64,000 bases of DNA from Amycolatopsis sp. CA-128772. Lineage in GTDB: Bacteria; Actinomycetota; Actinomycetes; Mycobacteriales; Pseudonocardiaceae. The notes under the pieces are model-generated. The model had not been told where the DNA came from, searched no databases, and saw only the letters and a program-made list of their open reading frames with translations. Where the stretch lies: positions 62,001-126,000 of the forward strand of contig NZ_PPHG01000067.1 of the NCBI RefSeq assembly GCF_002904295.1. The letters run 5' to 3'. Positions 16,717-24,216 of this stretch are shown piece by piece. Position 1 is the first letter of the stretch; the number at the start of each line of letters is the position of its first letter. A program made the translations under genes and the position numbers.

Positions 16717-19700
16717 GTGACCGTTGCAGGAGAAGGTCAGGTGCCCGTCGGGGAGCTGCTCGGCCGAGCGCCCCGGCGGTCGAAGGGGAAGGCCCTCTGG
16801 CACGCGCTGGTGCAGTGGCGCGACTGGAGCCTGCCCGTCAAGCTTTCGGCCGTCACCGTCGTACCCATCGTGCTCGCGCTGGTGCTGGGCATCACGACGA
16901 TCGCCGCGCAGGTCGGCCGCTCGGGCGAGTACCAGCGGCTCGACCGGCTGGTCGCGCTCGGCGGCGGGGTGCGCGCGCTCACCGGCGCGCTGCAGCAGGA
17001 GCGCACGGTCACCTCGGCGATGCTGACCGCGGGCACCGTCGGCGGCACCCCCGAGCTGGCCGCGGCCCGCACGGCAACGGACGCGGCCATCGGCCCGTTC
17101 ACCGCGGAGCAGGCCCGCGCGTCCGAAGCCGAGCCCGGCGTGTCCGGCGCCGCGGGCGCGGCCACGGCGCAGGTCGGCAACCTCTCCTTCCTCCGCCGCC
17201 AGGTCGACGGCGGCCAGCTCGACCCCGCCCAGGCCATCTCGGCGTACGCCGCCCTCACCGGCTCGCTGATCAGCCTCGACACCGCGGTCACCGCGGGCGC
17301 CGGTGACGGCACCCTCGGCGGCACCCCCGCCGGGCTGCACGAACTGCTGGTCGCGGGCGAGCAGGTGTCGCTCAGCCAGGCGCTGGTCTCCTACGGCATC
17401 GGCCGCGCCGCGCTGACGCCGAGCGAGCTGGCCACGCTGCGCGCCGCCGAGCTGCGGCTCGCCGACCGGCTGGTCGACTTCCGGTCCGCGGCGGGCGACA
17501 CGCTGCAGCGCGACTTCGCGGCCATCGCGGAGGGCACGCAGGCGCAGAGCCGGGCCCGGATGGTCGAGACGGTGCTGAACGCCCCGCCCGGCGGCGTGGA
17601 TGACGCCTTCCGCGCGCTGTCGCCCCAGGACTGGACCGCCGCCTCCGCGGCGATGCGCGCGCAGATCGGCCAGGTCGCCGACCGGCTGGGCGCGGCGGCG
17701 GCGACGACCGCGGCGGACCTGGTCGACGAGTCCAGCAGCGGGGCCGGCCTGCTCGCGGTGGTGCTGTTCGCCGCGATGGTGCTGGCCGTCGCGGTCGTCT
17801 TCCTCATCACCCGCCAGCTGCTGCGCTCGCTGAAGGTGCTGCGCCGCAGCGCCCTCGACGTCGCCGAGACCGCGCTGCCGGAGGCGGTCCGCAACATTCA
17901 GGAGGGCCGCGCGCAGGGCACCGACGTCCGGCCGGTCGGAGTGCACACCGACGACGAGGTCGGCGAGGTGGCGCGCGCCTTCGACAAGGTGCACCACCAG
18001 GCGCTGCGGCTGGCCACCGAGCAGGCCGCGATGCGGACCGGCTACGGCAGCGTGTTCGTGAACCTCTCGCGCCGCAGCCAGAGCCTGGTGCAGCGGCAGC
18101 TGCAGCTGATCGAGCAGCTCGAGCGGGACGAAGAGGACGCCGACCAGCTGGCGACCCTGTTCCAGCTCGACCACCTCGCCACCCGGATGCGGCGCAACAA
18201 CGAGAACCTGATGGTGCTCTCGGGCGCCGAGCCGGGCCGCCGGTCCGGGAAGCCGGTCGGCACCACCGACATGCTCCGCGCGGCGGTGTCGGAGATCGAG
18301 CAGTACCAGCGGGTCCAGGTGCAGCCGCCGCCCCCGGCCCGGATCGTCGGCTACGCGGCGAGCGACCTGATGCGCCTGGTCGCCGAGCTGCTGGACAACG
18401 CCGCGGCGTTCTCCGCGCCGGAGACCACGGTGACCGTGGCGTCGCGGCTGGGCGAGGACGGCTCGCTCCACATCGACATCCTGGACAAGGGCATCGGGAT
18501 GAACGAGTGCGAGGTCATCGAGGCCAACACCCGGCTGACCGAGGCCGGGTCGGTCGACCTGGTGACGTCGCGGCGGATGGGCCTGTTCGTCGTCGGCCGG
18601 CTGGCCAGCCGGCACCGGATCGGCGTGTCGCTGCACGGCGGCAAGGACATCGTCGGCGTCCGCGCCACCGTCGTCGTCCCGGCGGAGCTGGTGATGCCGG
18701 TGACCGACGGCCCGGCCACCGGCCCGATCGGTGCGCTCCAGCAGCACCCGGCGAGCCCGGCGGCGGGCAACCAGCTGCCGCGCCGCCCGGTCAACGGCCA
18801 CGCCCGCCCGCGCCCGGTGGTGCCGCCGCAGCCGGCGATGGGGGAGGAGCGCTGGCCGTCGGCGAGCGACCTCGCCGGCCTGTCCGGCGTGCGCCCGCCG
18901 TCGGACCTGGAGATTTCCGGCACGGCGCTGTTCGCCCCGATCCCGAAGGACGACGACGTCCCGCCGCAGCGCCCGGCCCTGCCGCCGGTGCCCGCGGTGC
19001 TCCCGCTGCCGCAGCCGCCGCCGCGCGCGGACGACCTGCCGGCGGGCAAGGACCTGTTCACGGCCAACGAAACGACGCTCAGCGACTGGTGGCAGGAGGC
19101 GACCGCGGGGCAGGAGCCGCCCCCGCCGGCCCCGGCCCCGGACCGCTCGGAGACGACGCCGATCTTCGACGAGATGCTGTCGGCGTGGTTCCGCGAGGAC
19201 AAGCCGGCCGTTTCCGAGGAAGAACCGGCGGCGGCCGCGGCGGAGGAGGTGCCGCCGGAGGAGCGCCGCAGCTGGGACTTCGCGAGCGACGAGAACTTCC
19301 GCACGGTCCAGGAGCGCACGAAGGCCGAGCCGACGGCGTTCACGGAGGCGGGCCTCCCGCGCCGCCGCCGCGGCGAGCAGCTGCTCCCGGGCAGCGCCAC
19401 CCCGGCCGTGCCGGGCGTCCCCGAGCCGGCCCCGCCCCGCCCGGACCTCCCGGTCCGCGACCCGGCGGACGTCCGCGGCCGGTTGACCAGCTTCCAGCAG
19501 GGCGTGACCCGCGGCCGCCGCCAGGCCCGCCAAGCCCGCCAGACGGCGGCCCAGCGCCCGAAGCCGGCGCAGAGCGGCCCAGCGGTGCCGGGGTTGGGCA
19601 CGGCCCAGTCGGCGGGCGCGCCGGAGCAGACGGCGCCGGGTTCGGCGGCAGCGGAGAACCAGCCGGTTCCGGGCTTGCCGGCGGCGGCTCAGGAGCCCGG

Positions 19701-20760
19701 GTCGGCTCACCAGCCGGCGGCGGCTGGGCAGCATGCATCGGGTCAGCCGGCCGCGGAGGAGAGCGGGCAGCACGGCTCGGGTCAGCCGGCCGCGGAGGAG
19801 AGCGGGCAGCACGGCTCGGTTCAGCAGGCGGCGGAGGCGGCTGGGCAGCACGCATCGGCCCCGCCGGCCGCAGAGGTGACCGGGCAGCATGCCTCGGGTC
19901 AGCGGGCCGCGGAAGGGACCGGGCAGCACGCCTCGGCCCAGCGGGCCGCGGAGGCCCCGCAGCCCGGGCACAGCGGCGGCCTGCCGCAGCCGAGCGGTCA
20001 GTCGGGGCCTGCGCCCGCCGGTTCGCAGCCGGGCGGTCTTCCGCAGCGCGGAGAGCACACGGCCCAACCAGCCGCGGAGGCGAATGGCCTCCCGCAGCGC
20101 GGGGAGCACCCAGGCGCGGCCACGGAGGCGTCCCAGCTGAACGGTCTCCCGCAGCGTGCGCCGCGCACGGGCGGCCTGGCGCGCACGAGCGGCCAACCGG
20201 CCCCGAAGCTGCAGGGCGACATCTTCGCCGCCGGGCTGCAGCCGCCGGAACAGCAGCCTGCCCCCCAGCCGCCGGGCCAGGCCGAAGCGCCGCAAACCGC
20301 CCTCCCTCAGCCGACCACCAACGGACGGCCGGCGTACCGCGACACCGAACCGCCCACCGTCTTCCACGACTCCGGGCAGCTGCCGATCGCCGCCGGGCCG
20401 CCGTCGGCCCTGCCTTCCCGGAAGGCGCCGGAGACGCCCGCGCCGCGTCGGGAAGAATCCGGGGTGGAGACCACCGCCGAGTGGAACTTCGGGACGGACG
20501 ACGGCTGGCGAGCGGTGCAAGCGGTGTCCCAGTCGGCGCCCGCCACCTTCACTTCGGCAGGATTGCCCCGGCGCCGTCGCGGGGAGCAGCTGCTCCCGGG
20601 CAGCGCCGGACCGTCCACCGGGGCCACGGCCCCCCGACCACAACGGGACGCACACGACGTGCGCGGCCGCCTGCGGAGCTTCCAGCAGGGCATCGAGCGC
20701 GGACGCCACCGCACCGCACAGGCGGCCGAGACCAACCACGAGACCTTGGAGGGTGAATGA
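16717..20760 (+). CDS. Conservon sensor histidine kinase with nitrate/nitrite-sensing (NIT) domain (CvnA type)
   Basis: 1347 residues. TM1 ~39-61; extracytoplasmic NIT-type helical domain ~65-340 (ALQQERTVTSAMLTAG near its start); TM2 ~345-366; HAMP ~370-425; dimerisation region VNLSRRSQSLVQRQLQLIEQ; and a HATPase domain with LVAELLDNAAAFSAP (N box) and DKGIGM (G1). The remaining ~700 residues are disordered, Pro/Ala/Gln-rich, with six 13-residue repeats and two copies of an AGLPRRRRGEQLLPGS...RGRLxSFQQG module. GTG 16717 follows GGGAG. First gene of a conservon that couples sensing to a small GTPase. The phospho-acceptor His is not obvious, as in other CvnA proteins. Confidence 0.88.
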   Translation: MTVAGEGQVPVGELLGRAPRRSKGKALWHALVQWRDWSLPVKLSAVTVVPIVLALVLGITTIAAQVGRSGEYQRLDRLVALGGGVRALTGALQQERTVTSAMLTAGTVGGTPELAAARTATDAAIGPFTAEQARASEAEPGVSGAAGAATAQVGNLSFLRRQVDGGQLDPAQAISAYAALTGSLISLDTAVTAGAGDGTLGGTPAGLHELLVAGEQVSLSQALVSYGIGRAALTPSELATLRAAELRLADRLVDFRSAAGDTLQRDFAAIAEGTQAQSRARMVETVLNAPPGGVDDAFRALSPQDWTAASAAMRAQIGQVADRLGAAAATTAADLVDESSSGAGLLAVVLFAAMVLAVAVVFLITRQLLRSLKVLRRSALDVAETALPEAVRNIQEGRAQGTDVRPVGVHTDDEVGEVARAFDKVHHQALRLATEQAAMRTGYGSVFVNLSRRSQSLVQRQLQLIEQLERDEEDADQLATLFQLDHLATRMRRNNENLMVLSGAEPGRRSGKPVGTTDMLRAAVSEIEQYQRVQVQPPPPARIVGYAASDLMRLVAELLDNAAAFSAPETTVTVASRLGEDGSLHIDILDKGIGMNECEVIEANTRLTEAGSVDLVTSRRMGLFVVGRLASRHRIGVSLHGGKDIVGVRATVVVPAELVMPVTDGPATGPIGALQQHPASPAAGNQLPRRPVNGHARPRPVVPPQPAMGEERWPSASDLAGLSGVRPPSDLEISGTALFAPIPKDDDVPPQRPALPPVPAVLPLPQPPPRADDLPAGKDLFTANETTLSDWWQEATAGQEPPPPAPAPDRSETTPIFDEMLSAWFREDKPAVSEEEPAAAAAEEVPPEERRSWDFASDENFRTVQERTKAEPTAFTEAGLPRRRRGEQLLPGSATPAVPGVPEPAPPRPDLPVRDPADVRGRLTSFQQGVTRGRRQARQARQTAAQRPKPAQSGPAVPGLGTAQSAGAPEQTAPGSAAAENQPVPGLPAAAQEPGSAHQPAAAGQHASGQPAAEESGQHGSGQPAAEESGQHGSVQQAAEAAGQHASAPPAAEVTGQHASGQRAAEGTGQHASAQRAAEAPQPGHSGGLPQPSGQSGPAPAGSQPGGLPQRGEHTAQPAAEANGLPQRGEHPGAATEASQLNGLPQRAPRTGGLARTSGQPAPKLQGDIFAAGLQPPEQQPAPQPPGQAEAPQTALPQPTTNGRPAYRDTEPPTVFHDSGQLPIAAGPPSALPSRKAPETPAPRREESGVETTAEWNFGTDDGWRAVQAVSQSAPATFTSAGLPRRRRGEQLLPGSAGPSTGATAPRPQRDAHDVRGRLRSFQQGIERGRHRTAQAAETNHETLEGE
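19276..19530 (+). repeat. C-terminal module, copy 1 (within sensor kinase)
   Basis: Encodes WDFASDENFRTVQ, then AGLPRRRRGEQLLPGS and DVRGRLTSFQQGVTRGR. A second copy of the same layout is at 20482-20715. Confidence 0.7.
19738..19970 (+). repeat. Coding tandem repeat, 39-bp unit x 6
   Basis: The 13-residue unit SGQPAAEESGQHG is repeated; units 1 and 2 (19738-19776 and 19777-19815) are identical at the DNA level except possibly at silent positions, and later units diverge to SVQQAAEAAGQHA, SAPPAAEVTGQHA and similar. It lies in the disordered tail of the sensor kinase. Confidence 0.85.
20482..20715 (+). repeat. C-terminal module, copy 2 (within sensor kinase)
   Basis: Encodes WNFGTDDGWRAVQ, then AGLPRRRRGEQLLPGS and DVRGRLRSFQQGIERGR. 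It repeats the motif order of 19276-19530 after about 950 bp of low-complexity sequence. Confidence 0.7.
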
Positions 20761-21209
20761 CCTCGCCGAGTAGTGCTCAGCCGACGCAGAACCAGTTCGG
20801 CTGGCTGGTGAACGACTTCGCGGAGCGGGTGCCCGGCGTGGCCCACGCCGTGGTCGTCTCGGCGGACGGCTTGCTGCTGACCGCGTCGAACCGGCTCCCG
20901 CTCGACCGGGCCGACCAGCTCGCCGCCGTCGCTTCGGGCCTGGTCAGCCTCACCCAGGGCGCCGCCCGCTGCTTCGAAGCCGGCGCGGTCAACGAGACCG
21001 TCGTCGAGATGGAGCTCGGGATCATGGTGCTGATGTCGATCAGCGACGGGTCGTGCCTGGCCGTGCTCGCCGCCCCCAACTGCGACATCGGCCAGGTCGC
21101 CTACGAGATGACCATGCTCGTCGACCGGGTCGGCCAGATCCTGACCCCGGAACTGCGTGCCCAGCTCCAGGGCTCCGGTGGGTCACTGATCGGCGAACCG
21201 GTGGGATGA
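20757..21209 (+). CDS. Roadblock/LC7 domain protein (CvnB type)
   Basis: 150 residues. Roadblock/LC7 fold: FGWLVNDFAERVPGVAHAVV, then VSADGLLLTASNRLP, AAVASGLVSLTQGAARCF and a C-terminal helix VAYEMTMLVDRVGQIL. Roadblock proteins act as small platforms or activators for Ras-like GTPases, here the CvnD protein two genes on. ATG 20757 overlaps the kinase stop (ATGA), showing translational coupling. Confidence 0.92.
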   Translation: MTSPSSAQPTQNQFGWLVNDFAERVPGVAHAVVVSADGLLLTASNRLPLDRADQLAAVASGLVSLTQGAARCFEAGAVNETVVEMELGIMVLMSISDGSCLAVLAAPNCDIGQVAYEMTMLVDRVGQILTPELRAQLQGSGGSLIGEPVG

Positions 21210-21216
21210 TGGCGCG

Positions 21217-21933
21217 ATGAGCACGGGGTCCGGATTCGACGGCGAACCACCCGCGGGGCGCAACCCCGCCGAGCGTGGGGACGACGGCACGTTCGCCGAC
21301 GTCCTCAACGGGTTCACGCTGGATTCCGGCCGTGCCCGCCGGAAGCGCAAGAAGAGCAAGGAGACCCCGCCACCCCCGGCCGCCGGTGCGCACGCGGCCG
21401 CGGAACCGCCGGCGCCCGCGCCGTCGGCCGACCCAGGAGATCGTGTGACCTCTCTAGTCTCGCCGCCCGGCAGTACCGACGGGGACAGCCCCAGACCAGG
21501 CGGTTTGTTCGACCCGGGCCCGCCCAGCGGCGAGTTCGTCATGCCCGCGGTGTTCGAGCAGCCGCCCGCGCCCGAGGAGCTGACGGCCATCGTCCGGCCC
21601 TACGCGCTGACCGGCGGCCGAACCCGGGCGAACTACGCGCTGGAGCTGGAGACACTGATCTCCGCGAAGGACTACGCTGCCACCGGTGGCTTCCCCGAAG
21701 TCGCCGCGGAGCAGATCGAGTGCATCTCGATCATGGAAGAGTGCCGGACCCCCCGTTCGGTCGCCGAGATCGTGTCGGCGCTGCGGGTGCCACTGGGCGT
21801 GGCCCGGGTGCTGATCAGCGACGCGGCCGACGCGGGGCTGGTCACGGTGCACAAGACGATTACGGGCAATGACGGCGCCGAGGCACATCTGGTGTTGATG
21901 GAAAGGGTTTTGAGTGGACTCCGTCGGCTTTAA
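21217..21933 (+). CDS. DUF742 protein (CvnC type)
   Basis: 238 residues. The N-terminal ~125 residues are disordered, with a Lys/Arg patch (RARRKRKKSKE) and Pro/Ala stretches. The DUF742 domain follows, from IVRPYALTGGRTRANYALELET to the C-terminus, including a winged-helix-like segment CRTPRSVAEIVSALRVPLGVARVLISDAADAGLVTVH. Standard third member of conservons. The N-terminal extension is longer than usual. ATG 21217 is 7 bp after the roadblock stop. Confidence 0.9.
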   Translation: MSTGSGFDGEPPAGRNPAERGDDGTFADVLNGFTLDSGRARRKRKKSKETPPPPAAGAHAAAEPPAPAPSADPGDRVTSLVSPPGSTDGDSPRPGGLFDPGPPSGEFVMPAVFEQPPAPEELTAIVRPYALTGGRTRANYALELETLISAKDYAATGGFPEVAAEQIECISIMEECRTPRSVAEIVSALRVPLGVARVLISDAADAGLVTVHKTITGNDGAEAHLVLMERVLSGLRRL

Positions 21934-22525
21934 GGCACCGCGGGACACCGCGCCCCCGACCATGACATCCGCCAAGATCGTGGTGGCTGGCGGTTTCGGT
22001 GCGGGGAAGACGACGTTCGTCGGGTCGGTGTCGGAGATCGTGCCGCTGACCACCGAGGCGATGATGACCGACGCCAGCGTGGGGGTCGACAACCTCGACC
22101 ACACGCCGGGCAAGTCGACGACGACCGTGGCGATGGACTTCGGCCGCGTGTCGCTGGACGCGGACCTGATCCTCTACCTGTTCGGCACGCCCGGGCAGCA
22201 GCGGTTCTGGTTCATGTGGGACGACCTGGTCCGCGGCGCCATCGGCGCGGTGGTCCTGGCCGACACGCGCCGGCTGGCCGACTCGTTCGCCCCGATCGAC
22301 TTCTTCGAGGACCGCGGGCTGCCGTACATCGTCGGCATCAACACGTTCGACGGCGTGCTGGAGCACGACATCAACGACGTCCGCGAGGCCCTGTCGATCG
22401 ACCCGAACATCCCGATCGTCCGCTGCGACGCCCGGGACCGCGAGTCGACCAAGCAGACGCTGATCACCCTGGTCGAGTACGCGATGCGGCAGTGGATCGC
22501 GCTCCGGGCGGCCAACGCGCGCTGA
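21914..22525 (+). CDS. Conservon Ras-like GTPase (CvnD type)
   Basis: 203 residues. G1 P-loop GGFGAGKTTFVGSVSE; G3-like FGTPGQQRFWFMWDD, where the usual DxxG Asp is replaced; G4-like GINTFDG. Substitutions at the G3/G4 positions are typical of this CvnD/MglA-like family. It is the presumed output of the sensor kinase/roadblock/DUF742 module. GTG 21914 overlaps the DUF742 end by 20 bp. An internal ATG 48 bp further on is an alternative start and would remove MDSVGFKAPRDTAPPT. Confidence 0.9.
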   Translation: MDSVGFKAPRDTAPPTMTSAKIVVAGGFGAGKTTFVGSVSEIVPLTTEAMMTDASVGVDNLDHTPGKSTTTVAMDFGRVSLDADLILYLFGTPGQQRFWFMWDDLVRGAIGAVVLADTRRLADSFAPIDFFEDRGLPYIVGINTFDGVLEHDINDVREALSIDPNIPIVRCDARDRESTKQTLITLVEYAMRQWIALRAANAR

Positions 22526-22528
22526 CGC

Positions 22529-22557
22529 CGTGGGCCCGGGGGATGCCCGGGCCCACG
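22529..22557 (+). terminator. Conservon operon terminator
   Basis: CGTGGGCCCGGG (22529-22540) and CCCGGGCCCACG (22546-22557) form a perfect 12-bp GC stem with a 5-nt loop, 4 bp after the GTPase stop. No T tract. Confidence 0.8.
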
Positions 22558-22671
22558 CCGCTCGCCCCCGGGCAGCCCGACCGGCCCGCCGAATGCGCGA
22601 CTCGGCCCGTCCGAGGCCGAGCCACGCGGGTACTTCGGCGAGCGGGCAACCTGCTGCCGCTCGGGGTGCCC

Positions 22672-23322
22672 TCAGTACTCGTCGTGGCGGCGCCACCACG
22701 AGCCGGGGCCGTCGTTGCCGCGGCTCTCCTCCTCCCACGCCTCCTGGCGGCCCAGGGGCGTGACGTCGAGGTACCGGTGCGACGCGAGGAACATCTCGCC
22801 GCCGCGGCCGGAGGTGAAGTACGTCCGGTAGACGTCGTCGCCGTCGCGGAGGAACACGCTGACGCCGAAGCCGCGGCCGACGCCGCAGTCCTCGGTGAAG
22901 TCGCTGCCGTGCGCCGACACCCACGGCACGTCCCAGCCCATCCGCGCCTTGTACCGCTCGATCTCCGCGGGCGTCGCCGGCGCGACGACCTTCAGCGTGA
23001 CGTCGCGGGCGTGCAGGTGCGCCAGGTGCGGCAGGTTGTCGACGATCAGGGAGCAGCCGGGGCAGCCCGCTTCGTCGCCCGGGTGAAGCATGAAGTGGTA
23101 GACGATCAGCTGGCGGCGGCCGTCGAACAGGTCGAGCAGGCTCTGCTTCCCCGCGCCCGAGTCGAACTCGTACGGCTTGGTGAAGGGCACCATCGGCAGC
23201 CGGCGGCGTTCGGCGGCGAGGTGGTCGGCCGCCTTCATCAGCTCCTTCTCCTTGGCCAGCAGCGCTTCGCGCGCGGCCTGCCAGTCCTCCGGCGAGACGA
23301 TCTCGGGCAGGGTGGCGGTCAT
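22672..23322 (-). CDS. DUF899 thioredoxin-fold protein
   Basis: 216 residues. DUF899 marks: VSPEDWQAAREALLAKEKEL near the start, VYHFMLHPGDEAGCPGCSLIVDNLPH with the CPGC pair in the thioredoxin-like position, and YRTYFTSGRGGEMF and SWWRRHDEY at the end. The family's reaction is not established; some members are annotated as dithiol-disulfide isomerases. Last gene of an ArsR-AHSA1-DUF899 operon; its ATG 23322 overlaps the preceding stop. Confidence 0.87.
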   Translation of the reverse strand: MTATLPEIVSPEDWQAAREALLAKEKELMKAADHLAAERRRLPMVPFTKPYEFDSGAGKQSLLDLFDGRRQLIVYHFMLHPGDEAGCPGCSLIVDNLPHLAHLHARDVTLKVVAPATPAEIERYKARMGWDVPWVSAHGSDFTEDCGVGRGFGVSVFLRDGDDVYRTYFTSGRGGEMFLASHRYLDVTPLGRQEAWEEESRGNDGPGSWWRRHDEY

Positions 23323-23759
23323 CGGGCGTCCTTTCCTCGGATGAAGCCGGTCAGGTCCTCGAAGCTGGAGGTCCAGCCCTCGTCGTGGCCGTCGCGGTCG
23401 GCGGCGGTCGGGAAGCCGGTCTGGACGAAGGTCATCTCGGTCTTGCCGTCGAGGTCGGCGAAGGCGATCGTCACCAGGGTCTCGGCGCGCAGGTCGCCTT
23501 CGGTGTCCCAGGCGAAGGTGAACACCAGCCGCTCGGGGGCGGTGATCTCGCGGTAGGTGCCGTGCATCCAGTGCTCGTCGCCCTCGGGGGAGCGGATGCA
23601 CGCCCGCCACGCGCCGCCGGGGCGGGTGGCGAGGGTGACGGCGGAGCCGGTGTAGCCGCGCGGGCCGAGCCAGCTCGCCAGCTGGTCGGGGTCGGTCCAC
23701 GCGGCGAAGACGAGCTCGCGCGGGGCGTCGAACACGCGCGTGATGGAGAGGTCAGGCAT
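23319..23759 (-). CDS. SRPBCC/AHSA1-domain protein
   Basis: 146 residues with the AHSA1-like helix-grip fold: SITRVFDAPRELVFAAWTDPDQLASWLGP at the start, HGTYREITAPERLVFTFAW in the middle and HDEGWTSSFEDLTGFI at the C-terminus. Such proteins bind a hydrophobic ligand in a cavity. They very often follow an ArsR regulator, as here, and may bind the compound the regulator senses. Overlaps arsR by 8 bp. Confidence 0.9.
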   Translation of the reverse strand: MPDLSITRVFDAPRELVFAAWTDPDQLASWLGPRGYTGSAVTLATRPGGAWRACIRSPEGDEHWMHGTYREITAPERLVFTFAWDTEGDLRAETLVTIAFADLDGKTEMTFVQTGFPTAADRDGHDEGWTSSFEDLTGFIRGKDAR

Positions 23760-24078
23760 CGCCGGTCAGCCTCCTCAGGTGGTCCTCGAGGCGGTCGAAC
23801 CCGTCGTCCCAGAAGGGGCGGTAGGTCGCGACCCAGTCCGCGACGTCTTCGAGGGGCTTGGCCTCCAGCCGGCAGGGCCGCCACTGGCGGGTGCGGCCGC
23901 GGGTGATCAACCCGGCCTCTTCCAGCACCTTCAGGTGCCGGGACACCGCGGGCAGGCTCATCGGCAACGGCTCGGCCAGCTCGTTGACCGTCGCTTCGCC
24001 GGCCGACAGCCGCGCGAGGATGGCGCGCCGGGTCGGGTCGGCGAGGGCCGAGAACGTCCGGCTCAACGTGTCCGTCAT
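23752..24078 (-). CDS. ArsR-family winged-helix regulator
   Basis: 108 residues. FSALADPTRRAILARLSAGE and the recognition helix SLPAVSRHLKVLEEAGLI are characteristic. The C-terminal WRPCRLEAKPLEDVADWVATYRPFWDDGFDRLEDHL is typical of the subgroup paired with AHSA1 proteins. It has no ELCVCDL-type metal site, so metal sensing is unlikely. The promoter has a GTTAATTAAC/GTTAAC operator, supporting autoregulation. Confidence 0.9.
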   Translation of the reverse strand: MTDTLSRTFSALADPTRRAILARLSAGEATVNELAEPLPMSLPAVSRHLKVLEEAGLITRGRTRQWRPCRLEAKPLEDVADWVATYRPFWDDGFDRLEDHLRRLTGDA

Positions 24079-24089
24079 TTCACCACCTC

Positions 24090-24111
24090 GTTAATTAACG
24101 TACCTGTTAAC
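24090..24111. promoter_or_regulatory. ArsR operator (GTTAATTAAC plus GTTAAC)
   Basis: A perfect 10-bp palindrome (24090-24099) and a 6-bp palindrome (24106-24111) with the same GTTAA core, centred 14 bp apart and 12 bp upstream of the arsR ATG. Very AT-rich for this genome. Confidence 0.7.
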
Positions 24112-24204
24112 TACCGGTACGAGCAGGTGGTTGTCAAGGTTCTCCCCGCTTGCCCTGAGAGCTGCGTCACTGGTCCTCGGGTTTCCAATAGTAGGAAGCC
24201 AAAG

Positions 24205-24210
24205 TATTTT
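24205..24210 (+). promoter_or_regulatory. -10 element (TATTTT) of icmF
   Basis: TATTTT ends 6 bp before the icmF ATG. GGAAGG lies directly against the ATG, too close to work as a Shine-Dalgarno site, so a leaderless transcript is likely. Confidence 0.45.
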
Positions 24211-24216
24211 GGAAGG

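Noticed and set aside
16135..20739. Very long open frame on the minus strand across the sensor kinase
   Set aside because: It mirrors codon bias of the plus-strand gene; the product is Arg/Gly/Ala-rich without domains, and the plus strand has a clear kinase with overlaps to its operon.
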